The notes: a model not told the origin generated them from the letters alone. A DNA stretch of 64,000 nt from Desulfobacteraceae bacterium (GCA_024226935.1 JAAELK010000505.1:1-64000); one strand, 5' to 3'. Positions 18,167 to 27,122 are shown, counted from the first letter of the stretch. Numbers and translations are program-made.

Positions 18167-19756
18167 CTAAAATCTAAAGTTTCCAAAGCCGGTATCACCA
18201 ATGGGTTTTATAAGGCTGACTTCAAAAGCCATGGCAAGCCAATCCCTGATTTCACTAAACTTAAGGACCCTGTCATTTAAAAGCCTGGATGCACAGAAAA
18301 AGGGATGGGCTTCTCCATCATATTTTTCAATTATTTTTTGTTGGAAGGCTGCTACCTCTTCCTGGGTCATGGGGTTATTTGCGGCATTTCGTTTGGCCTG
18401 TTCAATATGGAGCAAAACTCCTCCGGCACTCTTGCCGCTCATGACCGATGTTCTGGCCCTCATGGTGGAAAAAAGGAAATGGGGTTTATAGGCCCGACCG
18501 CACATACCGTAGTTGGCAGCTCCATTGTCAGGGCCAAGTACCAATTGAATTTTTGGCACCTGGGCACAGGAAACAGCTCTCACCATATCAGCCCCGAACT
18601 TACCGATACCGGCATGTTCAGATTCTGATCCCACCATATATCCAGGAGAACTCTGGATGAAGAGCAGGGGGATTTTTTCATGGGAGCACCTGACCACCCA
18701 TTCGGCTACTTTTTTGGCGGCTTCGTGGAAGATGATGCCAGCTGCGTTGGAGCAGACCACCCCTATGGGCAGACCTTTTATTCTGATTTTTCCCGTGAGG
18801 ATATTGGTTCCCCGGCCCGGGGCAAAGTTTTTCTTGGCCTCTATAAATTGGGACCCGTCGGCAATGGATTGGATCACCTTATATCCATTGATTCCTTTAT
18901 GGGGCGATGGTGGTAAAGTTTCATAGATTGATTCTTTGGGGTTTTGGGGTTCTTGTTCCGGATACCTGTGCAGGTTGACAGATTGTGGACGGCTTAATGA
19001 GAGCAGTTCCCTGACACGATTAATGGCCTGGGTCTGGTCGGAGCATAGATGATCAGCTCCTCCGGACACTTGGGTGTGCACCCTGGCACCTCCTAAGTCT
19101 TCGGCAGAAATTTCTTCTCCCGTGGCCATCTTCACCAGGGGGGGGCCACCTAAAAAGGAAAAGGACTGCTTATCTATCATAATGGATTCACAGGCCATGA
19201 AGACAAGATAGGCACCCCCGGCGGTATTGCCACCGGTGCTTAAGGTTACCTGGCGAAGTCCCGAAGCTGACATTTTGGCCATATTGTAAAAAATGGAGCC
19301 AAAATGCTGGTCATCGGGAAATACATCTGCCTGCATGGGTAGAAAAACCCCGCCGGAATCAGCGATATAGATACAATTGAGACCACATTTTTTCGCAATG
19401 GCCTGGGCACGCATATGTTTTTTCAGGGTGATGGGAAAATAGGTGCCTGCTTTGACTCTGGAATCATTGGCCATGATCATGGTCCAATTGCCATGGATTT
19501 TACCGATTCCTGTGACAATGCCGGCACAGGGTACATCTTTTACTCCGGGATAATCCATGTCGAATCCTGCCAGCATGGATAGTTCAAAAAATGGAGTGTC
19601 AGGATCAAGAAGATTGGTGATCAATTGCCTGACGGGTAGTTTATTTCGTTTGGCCAAAGTGTCAACGGCCTTTTGACCGCCGGGCCAGATGGCTTCTTGC
19701 TGACGGGTCAAAAGGTTTGCTTCTTGATTTTCCCAGAATGTACTTATTTCAGTCAT
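18167..19756 (-). CDS. Acyl-CoA carboxylase carboxyltransferase (beta) subunit, methylcrotonyl-CoA type
   Basis: A 529-residue protein close in length to 3-methylcrotonyl-CoA carboxylase beta (about 535). Typical segments are ITGIG-like IVTGIGKIHG, VKAGTYFPITLKKHMRAQ, DSGGVFLPMQADVFPD, NTAGGAY and FLGGPPLVKMATGEEIS. These place it with MCC/geranyl-CoA carboxylase beta rather than propionyl-CoA carboxylase. It transfers carboxyl between biotin and the acyl-CoA. No biotin carboxylase or biotin-carrier gene occurs anywhere in the window, so the partner must be encoded elsewhere, or the subunit works in another context. The C-terminal end (CASRLLNDRVLKFSE) is divergent. Confidence 0.85.
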   Translation of the reverse strand: MTEISTFWENQEANLLTRQQEAIWPGGQKAVDTLAKRNKLPVRQLITNLLDPDTPFFELSMLAGFDMDYPGVKDVPCAGIVTGIGKIHGNWTMIMANDSRVKAGTYFPITLKKHMRAQAIAKKCGLNCIYIADSGGVFLPMQADVFPDDQHFGSIFYNMAKMSASGLRQVTLSTGGNTAGGAYLVFMACESIMIDKQSFSFLGGPPLVKMATGEEISAEDLGGARVHTQVSGGADHLCSDQTQAINRVRELLSLSRPQSVNLHRYPEQEPQNPKESIYETLPPSPHKGINGYKVIQSIADGSQFIEAKKNFAPGRGTNILTGKIRIKGLPIGVVCSNAAGIIFHEAAKKVAEWVVRCSHEKIPLLFIQSSPGYMVGSESEHAGIGKFGADMVRAVSCAQVPKIQLVLGPDNGAANYGMCGRAYKPHFLFSTMRARTSVMSGKSAGGVLLHIEQAKRNAANNPMTQEEVAAFQQKIIEKYDGEAHPFFCASRLLNDRVLKFSEIRDWLAMAFEVSLIKPIGDTGFGNFRF

Positions 19757-19764
19757 GGATTATT

Positions 19765-20550
19765 TTATCTCCCTTTATATACAGGTTTTCTTTTTTCTCT
19801 GAATGCGGTGAGTCCTTCTATCCTGTCTTCGGTGGGAATTGTCACCCTATAGGCATTGGATTCAATGGCAAGGCCCGTGGCAAGGTCGGTTTCAATACCT
19901 TTGTCAATGGCATACTTGGCCATTTCCACGGCAATGGGTCCGGTTTGAGCGATCATATCTGCCATTTCCATGCAGGTATCCAAGAGATTTTGCCGGGGAA
20001 CAACCTGATTGACAAGGCCGATTTCAAGGGCTTCATCTGCATCCACTCTCCTGCCGGTAAAAATGAGTTCCTTTGCCTTTGCTACCCCGATGATCCTTGG
20101 TAGCCGTTGGGTACCACCACCTCCCGGAATAATGGCAAGCCTGGTTTCGGTCAGGCCCATGGAGGCGGTGCTTGCCGCAATCCGGATATCCGATGCCAGG
20201 GCCACCTCTGTTCCCCCGCCGAGAGCTATCCCGTTAATGGCTGCGATTACAGGTAGAGGAAGGTTCTGGATGGAAGTTAAAAGATTACGGATGGTAAAAA
20301 TGAACTCTTTTACCTTGTCCGGGGGCAGGGTGGCTCTTTCCTTCAGGTCGGCCCCGGCGCAAAAGGATTTTTCTCCGAACCCTGTGATGATGACACACCG
20401 GATATCTGTTCTGTACTGAATGGTGTCGATTTGATTCTGGAGTGCATATAATAGATCAAAATTCAGGCAATTCATAACTTGGGGCCGGTTCAGGGTCAGG
20501 AGCATGGCCTGGTTTTTTTCTTCCACCAATAAAAGATTTTCGTTGTTCAT
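19765..20550 (-). CDS. Enoyl-CoA hydratase, methylglutaconyl-CoA hydratase-like
   Basis: Start set at MNNENLL (261 residues) because GGAG lies five bases upstream; an in-frame ATG four codons earlier overlaps that site. This is a crotonase-fold enzyme with the oxyanion loop (FCAGADLKERA) and both catalytic Glu residues (GGGTEVALASD and GLTETRLAIIPGGGG). The ADLKERA and LTETRLAIIPGGGGTQRLPR segments resemble AUH-type methylglutaconyl-CoA hydratases. That fits a leucine route in which it hydrates 3-methylglutaconyl-CoA to HMG-CoA. Crotonyl-CoA hydration for the icmF branch is also possible. It ends 8 bases before the carboxyltransferase start. Confidence 0.88.
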   Translation of the reverse strand: MNNENLLLVEEKNQAMLLTLNRPQVMNCLNFDLLYALQNQIDTIQYRTDIRCVIITGFGEKSFCAGADLKERATLPPDKVKEFIFTIRNLLTSIQNLPLPVIAAINGIALGGGTEVALASDIRIAASTASMGLTETRLAIIPGGGGTQRLPRIIGVAKAKELIFTGRRVDADEALEIGLVNQVVPRQNLLDTCMEMADMIAQTGPIAVEMAKYAIDKGIETDLATGLAIESNAYRVTIPTEDRIEGLTAFREKRKPVYKGR

Positions 20551-20571
20551 AGTAGTCTCCATTAAAACATC

Positions 20572-21720
20572 CTAACATCCGATATATCTTGAAATGACAA
20601 GACGTTGTATTTCCGAGGTTCCTTCTCCTATATCGAGAAGTTTTTGATCCCGGTAGAATCTTTCCACATTGTATTCTTTCATCAGGCCATAGCCCCCGTG
20701 GATCTGGACCGCATGGTTCGTAACCCGTCCCATGACTTCAGAGCAATACAGTTTGCCCATGGCAGCCTCTTTTTCATAGGGTCGTTTATTATTCTTGAGC
20801 CAGCAGGCTTTATAAAGGAGGTTTCTGGCGCATTCGATCTCCATGGCAGAGTCGGCCAGTTTGAATGCAATTGCCTGGAATTTAGAAATGGGCTGGTTAA
20901 ATTGCTGTCTTTCTTTGGCATATTGAAGGGCCAGATCGTAGGCGCCCTGGGCGCCTCCCAAGCCCATGGCTCCGATGGAAAGTCGACCTCCATCCAGGGT
21001 GGACAGCATCTGGTGGAAGCCATCTCCTTTTTTTCCTAGAATATTAGATTTTGGGACTCTCACATCATCAAAATAGAGTTCTGCAGTGTTGGAAGCCCGC
21101 CACATCATTTTTTTGTGCATGGGAATCGCTTTAAATCCAGGAGTGTCTGATTCAACCAGGATGCAGGAGTATTCAGGTTTCCCGTTGTCCCGGGTGCCGG
21201 TAATGGCCTGGACTGTAACACCCATGCTTAAATCACAGGCCGCATTGGTGATAAATATTTTGGATCCGTTGATCACCCATTCATTTGCGTCCAGAACTGC
21301 TGTGGTTTTACTGCCCCCGGCATCGGATCCGGCTGTGGGTTCGGTGAGTCCAAATCCCCATAATCCTTCACCGCTGCATAGCTTTGGCAGGTATTTTTCT
21401 TTTTGCTCCCGGGTGCCAAAATAATAGATTGGACCGATCCCGAGGGAGTTGCCCGCTGCAATGGTGGCGGCCTGGGAACCGTCTATTCTTGCGATTTCTT
21501 CCACGGCAATTATATAGGATATATAATCCATTGCCTGGCCCTCATATTGTTCTGAAACAAAGATGCCGAAAAGACCGATTTCTCCCATTTTGCGAGTAAG
21601 CGTTTCTGAAAATTCTTCTTTTTCATCAAGCTCGCTTGCAATGGGGGCAATCTCTTTTTGGGCAAACTTTCTGACTTCCTTACGGATCATTTCCTGCTCT
21701 TTGGTAAGGTCAAAATCCAC
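20572..21720 (-). CDS. Acyl-CoA dehydrogenase, short-chain type
   Basis: Start set at a GTG (VDFDLTKEQ) with a perfect AAGGAGG seven bases ahead, giving 382 residues, the normal length. A longer frame from 21795 overlaps the operator and has no ribosome site. FAD-binding and substrate motifs (GFGLTEPTAGSD, WVINGSKIFITNA, QIHGGYGLMKEY) are clear. The catalytic base is E366 in IGEGTSEIQ, as in butyryl-CoA dehydrogenases. Isovaleryl-CoA dehydrogenases instead have Ala/Gly there and a Glu in LDLER, which here is LDGGR. So by motif it is a short-chain or methyl-branched dehydrogenase. No ETF genes lie nearby. It is the first gene of the minus-strand operon. Confidence 0.88.
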   Translation of the reverse strand: MDFDLTKEQEMIRKEVRKFAQKEIAPIASELDEKEEFSETLTRKMGEIGLFGIFVSEQYEGQAMDYISYIIAVEEIARIDGSQAATIAAGNSLGIGPIYYFGTREQKEKYLPKLCSGEGLWGFGLTEPTAGSDAGGSKTTAVLDANEWVINGSKIFITNAACDLSMGVTVQAITGTRDNGKPEYSCILVESDTPGFKAIPMHKKMMWRASNTAELYFDDVRVPKSNILGKKGDGFHQMLSTLDGGRLSIGAMGLGGAQGAYDLALQYAKERQQFNQPISKFQAIAFKLADSAMEIECARNLLYKACWLKNNKRPYEKEAAMGKLYCSEVMGRVTNHAVQIHGGYGLMKEYNVERFYRDQKLLDIGEGTSEIQRLVISRYIGC

Positions 21721-21807
21721 CCTTTGCCTCCTTAGGTATTTATGGATTAACTGGTGCTTGCTCAAATACAGGTTCAGCTTTTGTGCTCGGGACATTGAAA
21801 GAAAACT

Positions 21808-21823
21808 GATCGAGCGCTCAGTC
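21808..21823. promoter_or_regulatory. Putative TetR operator, site 1
   Basis: A 16-base imperfect palindrome GATCGAGCGCTCAGTC centred on GAGCGCTC, placed about 12 bases downstream of the -10 box of the acyl-CoA dehydrogenase operon. Its reverse complement differs by one base from site 2 (23005-23020) in front of the tetR gene. Confidence 0.75.
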
Positions 21824-21835
21824 TATCTTTAAGAT

Positions 21836-21863
21836 ACTATATTTAAAGCAATTATTTTGTCAA
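21836..21863 (-). promoter_or_regulatory. Promoter of the acyl-CoA dehydrogenase operon
   Basis: Reading the minus strand, -35 TTGACA (21863-21858), 16-base spacer, -10 TATAGT (21841-21836). The putative operator overlaps or directly follows the expected start of transcription, a position suited to repression. Confidence 0.6.
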
Positions 21864-22122
21864 ACAATTTTTATCCCCCGGGGAAATAAAAAAAATATCA
21901 GGGACCCAAAACCCTTTTGGCAGGTGTTCCCCATTATTTTTTTAAGAAAGTAATTTAAATCATTTCGGGAAAAAGGTATAATATTGGTGGTTGAGATGAT
22001 TTCTTATGTAGATTTTTTGCATAGATATAAATTATGGCACTGGATTTAAAGTGATTTGTACAGAGAGTTTGGGTGTCAAACCAGCAAAATCCGGTTGATA
22101 GTGAGACCGGAAAAGGGAGGGC

Positions 22123-22548
22123 GTGATGAAGTTTGAAAAAATATTAAATCCGGTTGATGGGTCAGAACACTCCATACATGCAACCAAGTCTGCCATTGAA
22201 CTGGCGAAGCAGTTTAACTCCAAGGTTGTACTTTTACATTGTCATAGTCGGTTTCCGGTGGTATTGTCCGAGCCCTATTTCCAACAGGCAATTAATGAGA
22301 TTATGAAAACATCCGAAGAGCTGGTAGAACCCTTTGAAAACATTCTGAAAGAAAGTGGGGTGGATTATGAGGTTAGAATTATAGAAGGTCTTCCGGGAAC
22401 TAGTATTGCCGATATTGCCCGGCTGGAAAAAATGGATCTGATTGTCATGGGATCCCGGGGGGTTTCAAATTTTGAAGGATTATTCCTGGGCAGTGTAGCC
22501 CACCAGGTGTTGCATAAATCTGAATGTCCTGTGTTCATTGTGAAATGA
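22123..22548 (+). CDS. Universal stress protein, UspA family
   Basis: A 141-residue single-domain protein. It has the N-terminal beta strand and Asp of nucleotide-binding Usp proteins (ILNPVDGSEHS) and the C-terminal ATP loop G-2x-G-9x-G(S) in MGSRGVSNFEGLFLGSVAH. It should bind ATP or AMP in the cytoplasm and modulate stress or metabolic state. GTG at 22123 or the next codon ATG could start it; GGGAGG precedes both. It lies between the two acyl-CoA operons but has its own leader. Confidence 0.88.
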   Translation: MMKFEKILNPVDGSEHSIHATKSAIELAKQFNSKVVLLHCHSRFPVVLSEPYFQQAINEIMKTSEELVEPFENILKESGVDYEVRIIEGLPGTSIADIARLEKMDLIVMGSRGVSNFEGLFLGSVAHQVLHKSECPVFIVK

Positions 22549-23004
22549 TCTTATACACCTGGGTTTTAATCGTCAGGCCTGACAAGAGCCCAGGTTATCT
22601 GCTTTAAGATCCTTAGGTAAGTGTGGGAGGGTAATGAAAGAGATTCTTTTCACGGTGTAAAAACAGACCTACACCGACGTCATTGAATATAAATTTGGCC
22701 CGGTTGCTATGACCAATTCTCTATATTTTTGCATGGGCGGAATCTGCCCGGTTAAGTTTTCCAGGATCACTGCCACCAATCAACCAGCCATCGTCACTGG
22801 TTTTCAATATGAACTCCTGGAAACAATCGGTCAATTGATCGAGATCTTATTTTTCTTTCAAAAATACAACGATAATTATCTTGTGATTAGCTGGGGAAAA
22901 TGGTGGATAGATTATCCGTATCAGGGTATTAAAACCATCGGTCCGGACCGTTCCAGGCTCATATTGTCCTTGACAACCCATTGAATAGATGTCAAAAAAT
23001 ATAT
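22549..23004. other. Intergenic stretch upstream of tetR, no gene recognised
   Basis: About 450 bases. One 91-codon frame (22709-22984) has no recognisable domain, no good ribosome site and odd composition (Trp/Tyr/Phe-rich), so I do not call it. The stretch ends in the putative TetR operator. Confidence 0.4.
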
Positions 23005-23020
23005 GACTGAGCGCTCGTTC
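23005..23020. promoter_or_regulatory. Putative TetR operator, site 2
   Basis: GACTGAGCGCTCGTTC, an imperfect palindrome around GAGCGCTC. It lies about 60 bases upstream of the TetR gene and matches the operator at 21808-21823 in inverted orientation (15 of 16 bases). It suggests autoregulation plus control of the divergent acyl-CoA operon. Confidence 0.75.
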
Positions 23021-23080
23021 AAGAGCCTTGGAAATAAGAGAAACAGGCAAATAGAACCAAGGTGGTAAAGGAGTGTGAAT

Positions 23081-23731
23081 TTGGTAAAAAATAGTGATAA
23101 CTCGACTCCAGCGGCCGATGGTGAGGTCCCCACCCAGATAAAGAATCTTCAACTTGTCCGGGAGCGTCGTCGTCATATTATTGATTCAACGGTAACCCTG
23201 TTCATAGAACATGGTTACCATAAGACAACTACTCGCATGATTGCCAAGGCGGCTGATTTTTCCATCGGATCTTTATATGAATATGTCAGCTCCAAGGAAG
23301 ACTTGCTGTACCTGGTTTGCAAAGCTATTCATGAAGAGGTTCAGGATGCGGTGGAAGATGCACTATCTAATAGTGCAGAGGAAAAAGAGCAGCTGGCAGA
23401 GGTGATCAGAAAATACTTTTATGTGTGTGATAAGATGGCTGCCCATATTTTAATGATGTATCAGGTCACCCAGTTTTTGCCCCAGAAATGGAAGCAACAA
23501 GTGCTGGTTAACGAATTGAACATTACAGATATTTTTATTAAGGCCCTGGGGCAGTTATCGGGGGAGAATGATTTTCCAAAATTGGATGGGAAAACCTTGA
23601 ATCTCGTGGGGCATAATATTTCTGTTCTGGGTCAGATGTGGGCGTTTCGAAGTTGGCATTTGAAAAAAGAATTTACCATTGATGAGTACATCTCCATTCA
23701 AACCGATTTTATTTTGGGACTCATATTCTAA
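23081..23731 (+). CDS. TetR-family transcriptional regulator
   Basis: Start placed at TTG (VKNSDNS) because AAAGGAG lies seven bases ahead; a GTG two codons earlier is only one base from that site. Residues 28-75 form the TetR helix-turn-helix (ERRRHIIDSTVTLFIEHGYH, TTTRMIAKAADFSIGSLYEY). The remainder is a helical ligand-binding domain. The two GAGCGCTC palindromes flanking the locus and the acyl-CoA genes on both sides suggest that it senses an acyl-CoA and represses both operons. It is followed by icmF after about 100 AT-rich bases on the same strand. Confidence 0.88.
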   Translation: MVKNSDNSTPAADGEVPTQIKNLQLVRERRRHIIDSTVTLFIEHGYHKTTTRMIAKAADFSIGSLYEYVSSKEDLLYLVCKAIHEEVQDAVEDALSNSAEEKEQLAEVIRKYFYVCDKMAAHILMMYQVTQFLPQKWKQQVLVNELNITDIFIKALGQLSGENDFPKLDGKTLNLVGHNISVLGQMWAFRSWHLKKEFTIDEYISIQTDFILGLIF

Positions 23732-23837
23732 CAAATAAAATTTTTTATTTATTTTATTTATTTTATATGCCACTACAATAGAACATAAACTCTGTTTAGT
23801 TTAATTGAACTCTCGGTTTTTTTGAAAAGGAGAAGTA

Positions 23838-26800
23838 ATGAACGCAGATTCTGAAGTATATAAACCTATCAATTCAGTTAAAATCGTCACTGCCACCTCT
23901 CTATTTGATGGCCATGATGCCTCCATTAATATCATGCGCCGAATTTTACAGGATTCAGGGGTTGAGGTTATTCATATAGGCCATAATCGATCTGCAAGGG
24001 AAGTGGTGGATGCGGCTATTGAAGAAGATGTCCAGGGAATTGCTGTTTCCAGCTACCAGGGAGGGCATGTTGAATATTTTAAATACATGGTTGACCTTTT
24101 AAAGGAGCGGGGGGCTTCTCGTATTAAGATTTTTGGTGGGGGAGGTGGTGTAATCATCCCGGAGGAAATGGATGAACTGCATGCCTATGGCGTCACCAGA
24201 ATTTATTCTCCCGAAGATGGTACCACCATGGGACTCCAGGGAATGATAAATGATATGATCCTGGCCATGGATGCCCCATCTGTGAATTTTGATTCTCTTG
24301 ATTATTCCCAGCTGACCATTGAGAACAAATACGTTACGGCCAATTTTATCTCTGCGGTCCAGGAAGCCTGTGCTTTTCATAAAGACAAATTAGAAAAAAT
24401 TATGGCAGGTATTGCTCCCCTTGCAGATGGCCGGGATATTCCGGTCATTGGTCTTACCGGGACAGGCGGTGCCGGTAAATCTTCTCTGACCGATGAATTG
24501 ATTATTCGTATTTTGCGGGATCTTAGTGATGTGAACATCGCTGTTATTTCCTGTGATCCCTCCCGTCGCAAAACCGGGGGGGCCTTGCTGGGTGACAGGA
24601 TCCGTATGAATTCCATTGAGACGGGGCGGGTCTATATGAGATCTCTTGCCACAAGGCGTTCCCAGACAGAATTGCCCGAGGCTCTTGTCCATGCCGTGGC
24701 CGTAGCCAAGGCAGCCGGCTATGATATTATTCTTGTGGAGACCGCCGGTATTGGGCAGGGAGATTCCCGGGTGGTGGATCTGGTGGATATGTCCCTTTAT
24801 GTGATGACCGCAGAGTTTGGTGCTCCCTCCCAGCTGGAAAAAATTGATATGCTGGATTATGCTGATATAGTTGTGGTTAATAAATATGAAAAAAAAGGAT
24901 CTGAAGATGCCCTGAGGGATGTGCGAAAACAGGTTCAGAGAAATAGGAAGGCCTGGGATCAAGACCCTAAAGAGATGCCGGTTTACGGGACCATTGCTTC
25001 AAAATTTAATGATGACGGCATCACAGCTCTCTACCATGGTCTTTTGGATCTTATTGCCCAAAAAAAACAAATTAGATATGAATCTGGTATTCTCAGACCC
25101 GATTCCAAGGAATCCTCATCCACGACCATTATCATTCCAGGAGAGAGAACCCGGTATCTGGCTGAAATTGCCGGTACCATCCGGGAATATCATAAGACCT
25201 CGGAGAGTCAATCCGAGGCTGTAAGGCATCGATGGCATTTGCTGGAGACGGTAAAGGTTCTTGGAGATGATGAGCTTTCCTCCCTGACCCAACTTGCGCA
25301 AGCTGTTAACCAGGCAAATCTGGCTGTGGATGAAGAGACCGATCAGGTTCTCATGGAATATGGGCATTGCGTAAATATCTATGAAAAAGATGAATTGGTT
25401 TATCATGTCAGGGGTAAAGAGTTCAGATTGCCCCTGTACAGCCAAAGCTTGTCCCATTCAAAAATTCCCAAGATTGCTCTGCCGCGTTTTAAGGATCCAG
25501 GAGAGCAATATATCTGGATGCGCAGGGAAAATTTTGCCGGTAGTTTTCCCTATACCGCCGGGGTATTCCCCTTGAAACGGGCGGATGAAGATCCCACACG
25601 AATGTTTGCAGGGGAGGGCGGCCCCGCCGATACCAATAAACGGTTTAAGCTTTTGTCCAGAGCTTATCCTGCTAAACGATTGTCCACAGCCTTTGATTCG
25701 GTGACTCTCTATGGGTTTGATCCTGCCCTGCGACCCGATATCTATGGAAAAATTGGGACTTCCGGGGTGAGTATTTGTACCTTGGATGATGTCAAACTGC
25801 TGTATGATGGGTTTGATCTTTGTGCTCTCAACACTTCGGTCTCCATGACCATTAATGGGCCGGCTCCCATAATGCTGGCCATGTTCATGAATACGGCTAT
25901 TTCCCAGCAGACGGACAAGTTTTTGGAAGAAAAGGGTAGAAAACCTTCGGAAAAAGAAGCCGCAGAGATTAAGCAATTTGCTCTGTCCAATGTCAGGGGA
26001 ACGGTCCAGGCTGATATTTTAAAGGAAGATCAGGGGCAAAATACCTGTATCTTTTCCATTGAATTTGCCTTGAAGATGATGGGAGATATTCAGCAGTATT
26101 TTATAGAGAATCAGGTAAGAAATTTTTATTCGGTTTCCATCTCCGGGTATCACATCGCCGAAGCCGGGGCTAACCCTATTACTCAATTGGCTTTGACCCT
26201 GGCCAATGGCTTTACCTATGTGGAATATTATTTGTCCCGGGGTATGGATATCAATAGTTTTGCCCCCTCCCTTTCTTTTTTCTTTTCCAATGGAATGGAT
26301 CCTGAATATACCGTGATAGGGAGAGTGGCACGTAGAATATGGGCCGTGGCCATGAAGTATAAATATGGGGCAAATGAGAAAGCCCAGAAGCTTAAGTATC
26401 ATATCCAGACATCGGGGCGGTCCCTTCATTCCCAGGATATTCAATTTAATGATATCAGAACCTCTCTCCAGGGTTTGTGTGCCATCTATGATAATTGCAA
26501 CAGTCTTCATACCAACGCCTTTGATGAGGCAATTACCACGCCTTCGGCAGAATCGGTACGACGGGCCCTTGCCATCCAGCTTATCATTAATCGGGAATGG
26601 GGACTTGCAAAGAATGAGAATCCTCTTCAGGGCAGTTTTATCGTGGATGAATTGACTGACCTTGTGGAAGAGGCTGTTCTCGTTGAATTTGAACGTATTA
26701 CGGAACGTGGTGGGGTTCTGGGTGCCATGGAAACTGGTTACCAGCGGGGCAAGATCCAAGAAGAGTCCATGTATTATGAGCATCAAAAACATTCAGGCAC

Positions 26801-27101
26801 ATTTCCCATTATCGGTGTAAACACATTTGAAGATCCGGATGCCGATTATGGGGAAATGACCAGCCATCTGGAATTGTCCCGGGCTACCAATGACCAGAAG
26901 GATGAGCAATTGGCAAGATTGGATGCTTTTAAAACCCTCCATGGCAATGAACCAGACCAGGCCCTTGAGGCACTTAAACAGACCGCTCTGAATGGTGGTA
27001 ACTTGTTTGCCCAGCTCATGGAGGCAGTCAAGTGCTGTTCCTTGGGTACTATTACCCAGGCATTGTATGAAGTGGGCGGTAAATATAGAAGGAATATGTG
27101 A
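23838..27101 (+). CDS. icmF: Fused isobutyryl-CoA mutase
   Basis: A 1087-residue three-part protein. Residues 15-145 are the B12-binding domain (DGHDAS with lower-ligand H26, SSYQGGH, GGGGG). Residues 200-400 are a MeaB-like G-protein chaperone (P-loop starting at G205, GTGGAGKSS; the base-recognition site reads NKYE rather than NKxD). Residues 560-1080 are the TIM-barrel mutase. Known Cupriavidus IcmF specificity residues F598 and Q742 align with F590 (RMFAGEG) and Q734 (GQNTCIF), so this is the isobutyryl/butyryl type rather than methylmalonyl- or pivalyl-CoA mutase. It starts after AAGGAG and precedes thiolase and hydroxyacyl-CoA dehydrogenase genes, placing it in valine/isobutyrate oxidation. 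Confidence 0.95.
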   Translation: MNADSEVYKPINSVKIVTATSLFDGHDASINIMRRILQDSGVEVIHIGHNRSAREVVDAAIEEDVQGIAVSSYQGGHVEYFKYMVDLLKERGASRIKIFGGGGGVIIPEEMDELHAYGVTRIYSPEDGTTMGLQGMINDMILAMDAPSVNFDSLDYSQLTIENKYVTANFISAVQEACAFHKDKLEKIMAGIAPLADGRDIPVIGLTGTGGAGKSSLTDELIIRILRDLSDVNIAVISCDPSRRKTGGALLGDRIRMNSIETGRVYMRSLATRRSQTELPEALVHAVAVAKAAGYDIILVETAGIGQGDSRVVDLVDMSLYVMTAEFGAPSQLEKIDMLDYADIVVVNKYEKKGSEDALRDVRKQVQRNRKAWDQDPKEMPVYGTIASKFNDDGITALYHGLLDLIAQKKQIRYESGILRPDSKESSSTTIIIPGERTRYLAEIAGTIREYHKTSESQSEAVRHRWHLLETVKVLGDDELSSLTQLAQAVNQANLAVDEETDQVLMEYGHCVNIYEKDELVYHVRGKEFRLPLYSQSLSHSKIPKIALPRFKDPGEQYIWMRRENFAGSFPYTAGVFPLKRADEDPTRMFAGEGGPADTNKRFKLLSRAYPAKRLSTAFDSVTLYGFDPALRPDIYGKIGTSGVSICTLDDVKLLYDGFDLCALNTSVSMTINGPAPIMLAMFMNTAISQQTDKFLEEKGRKPSEKEAAEIKQFALSNVRGTVQADILKEDQGQNTCIFSIEFALKMMGDIQQYFIENQVRNFYSVSISGYHIAEAGANPITQLALTLANGFTYVEYYLSRGMDINSFAPSLSFFFSNGMDPEYTVIGRVARRIWAVAMKYKYGANEKAQKLKYHIQTSGRSLHSQDIQFNDIRTSLQGLCAIYDNCNSLHTNAFDEAITTPSAESVRRALAIQLIINREWGLAKNENPLQGSFIVDELTDLVEEAVLVEFERITERGGVLGAMETGYQRGKIQEESMYYEHQKHSGTFPIIGVNTFEDPDADYGEMTSHLELSRATNDQKDEQLARLDAFKTLHGNEPDQALEALKQTALNGGNLFAQLMEAVKCCSLGTITQALYEVGGKYRRNM

Positions 27102-27122
27102 TAGGTTCGAATCGATTTATGA

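Noticed and set aside
20572-21720. Naming the dehydrogenase isovaleryl-CoA dehydrogenase from operon context
   Set aside because: The catalytic Glu position is that of short-chain dehydrogenases.
21721-21795. 25-residue N-terminal extension of the acyl-CoA dehydrogenase
   Set aside because: The GTG at 21720 has a perfect AAGGAGG and gives the family's normal length; the extension runs through the leader next to the operator.
22709-22984. 91-codon frame upstream of tetR
   Set aside because: No ribosome site, no recognisable domain, unusual residue mix.
24390-24962. 190-codon minus-strand frame inside icmF (also 25458-25976 and 26019-26792)
   Set aside because: Composition and lack of motifs show antisense shadows of the IcmF coding sequence.
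23838-27101. Methylmalonyl-CoA mutase or pivalyl-CoA mutase
   Set aside because: Methylmalonyl-CoA mutase needs Tyr and Arg where F590 and Q734 stand, and both residues match isobutyryl-CoA mutase; the fused domain order is that of IcmF.
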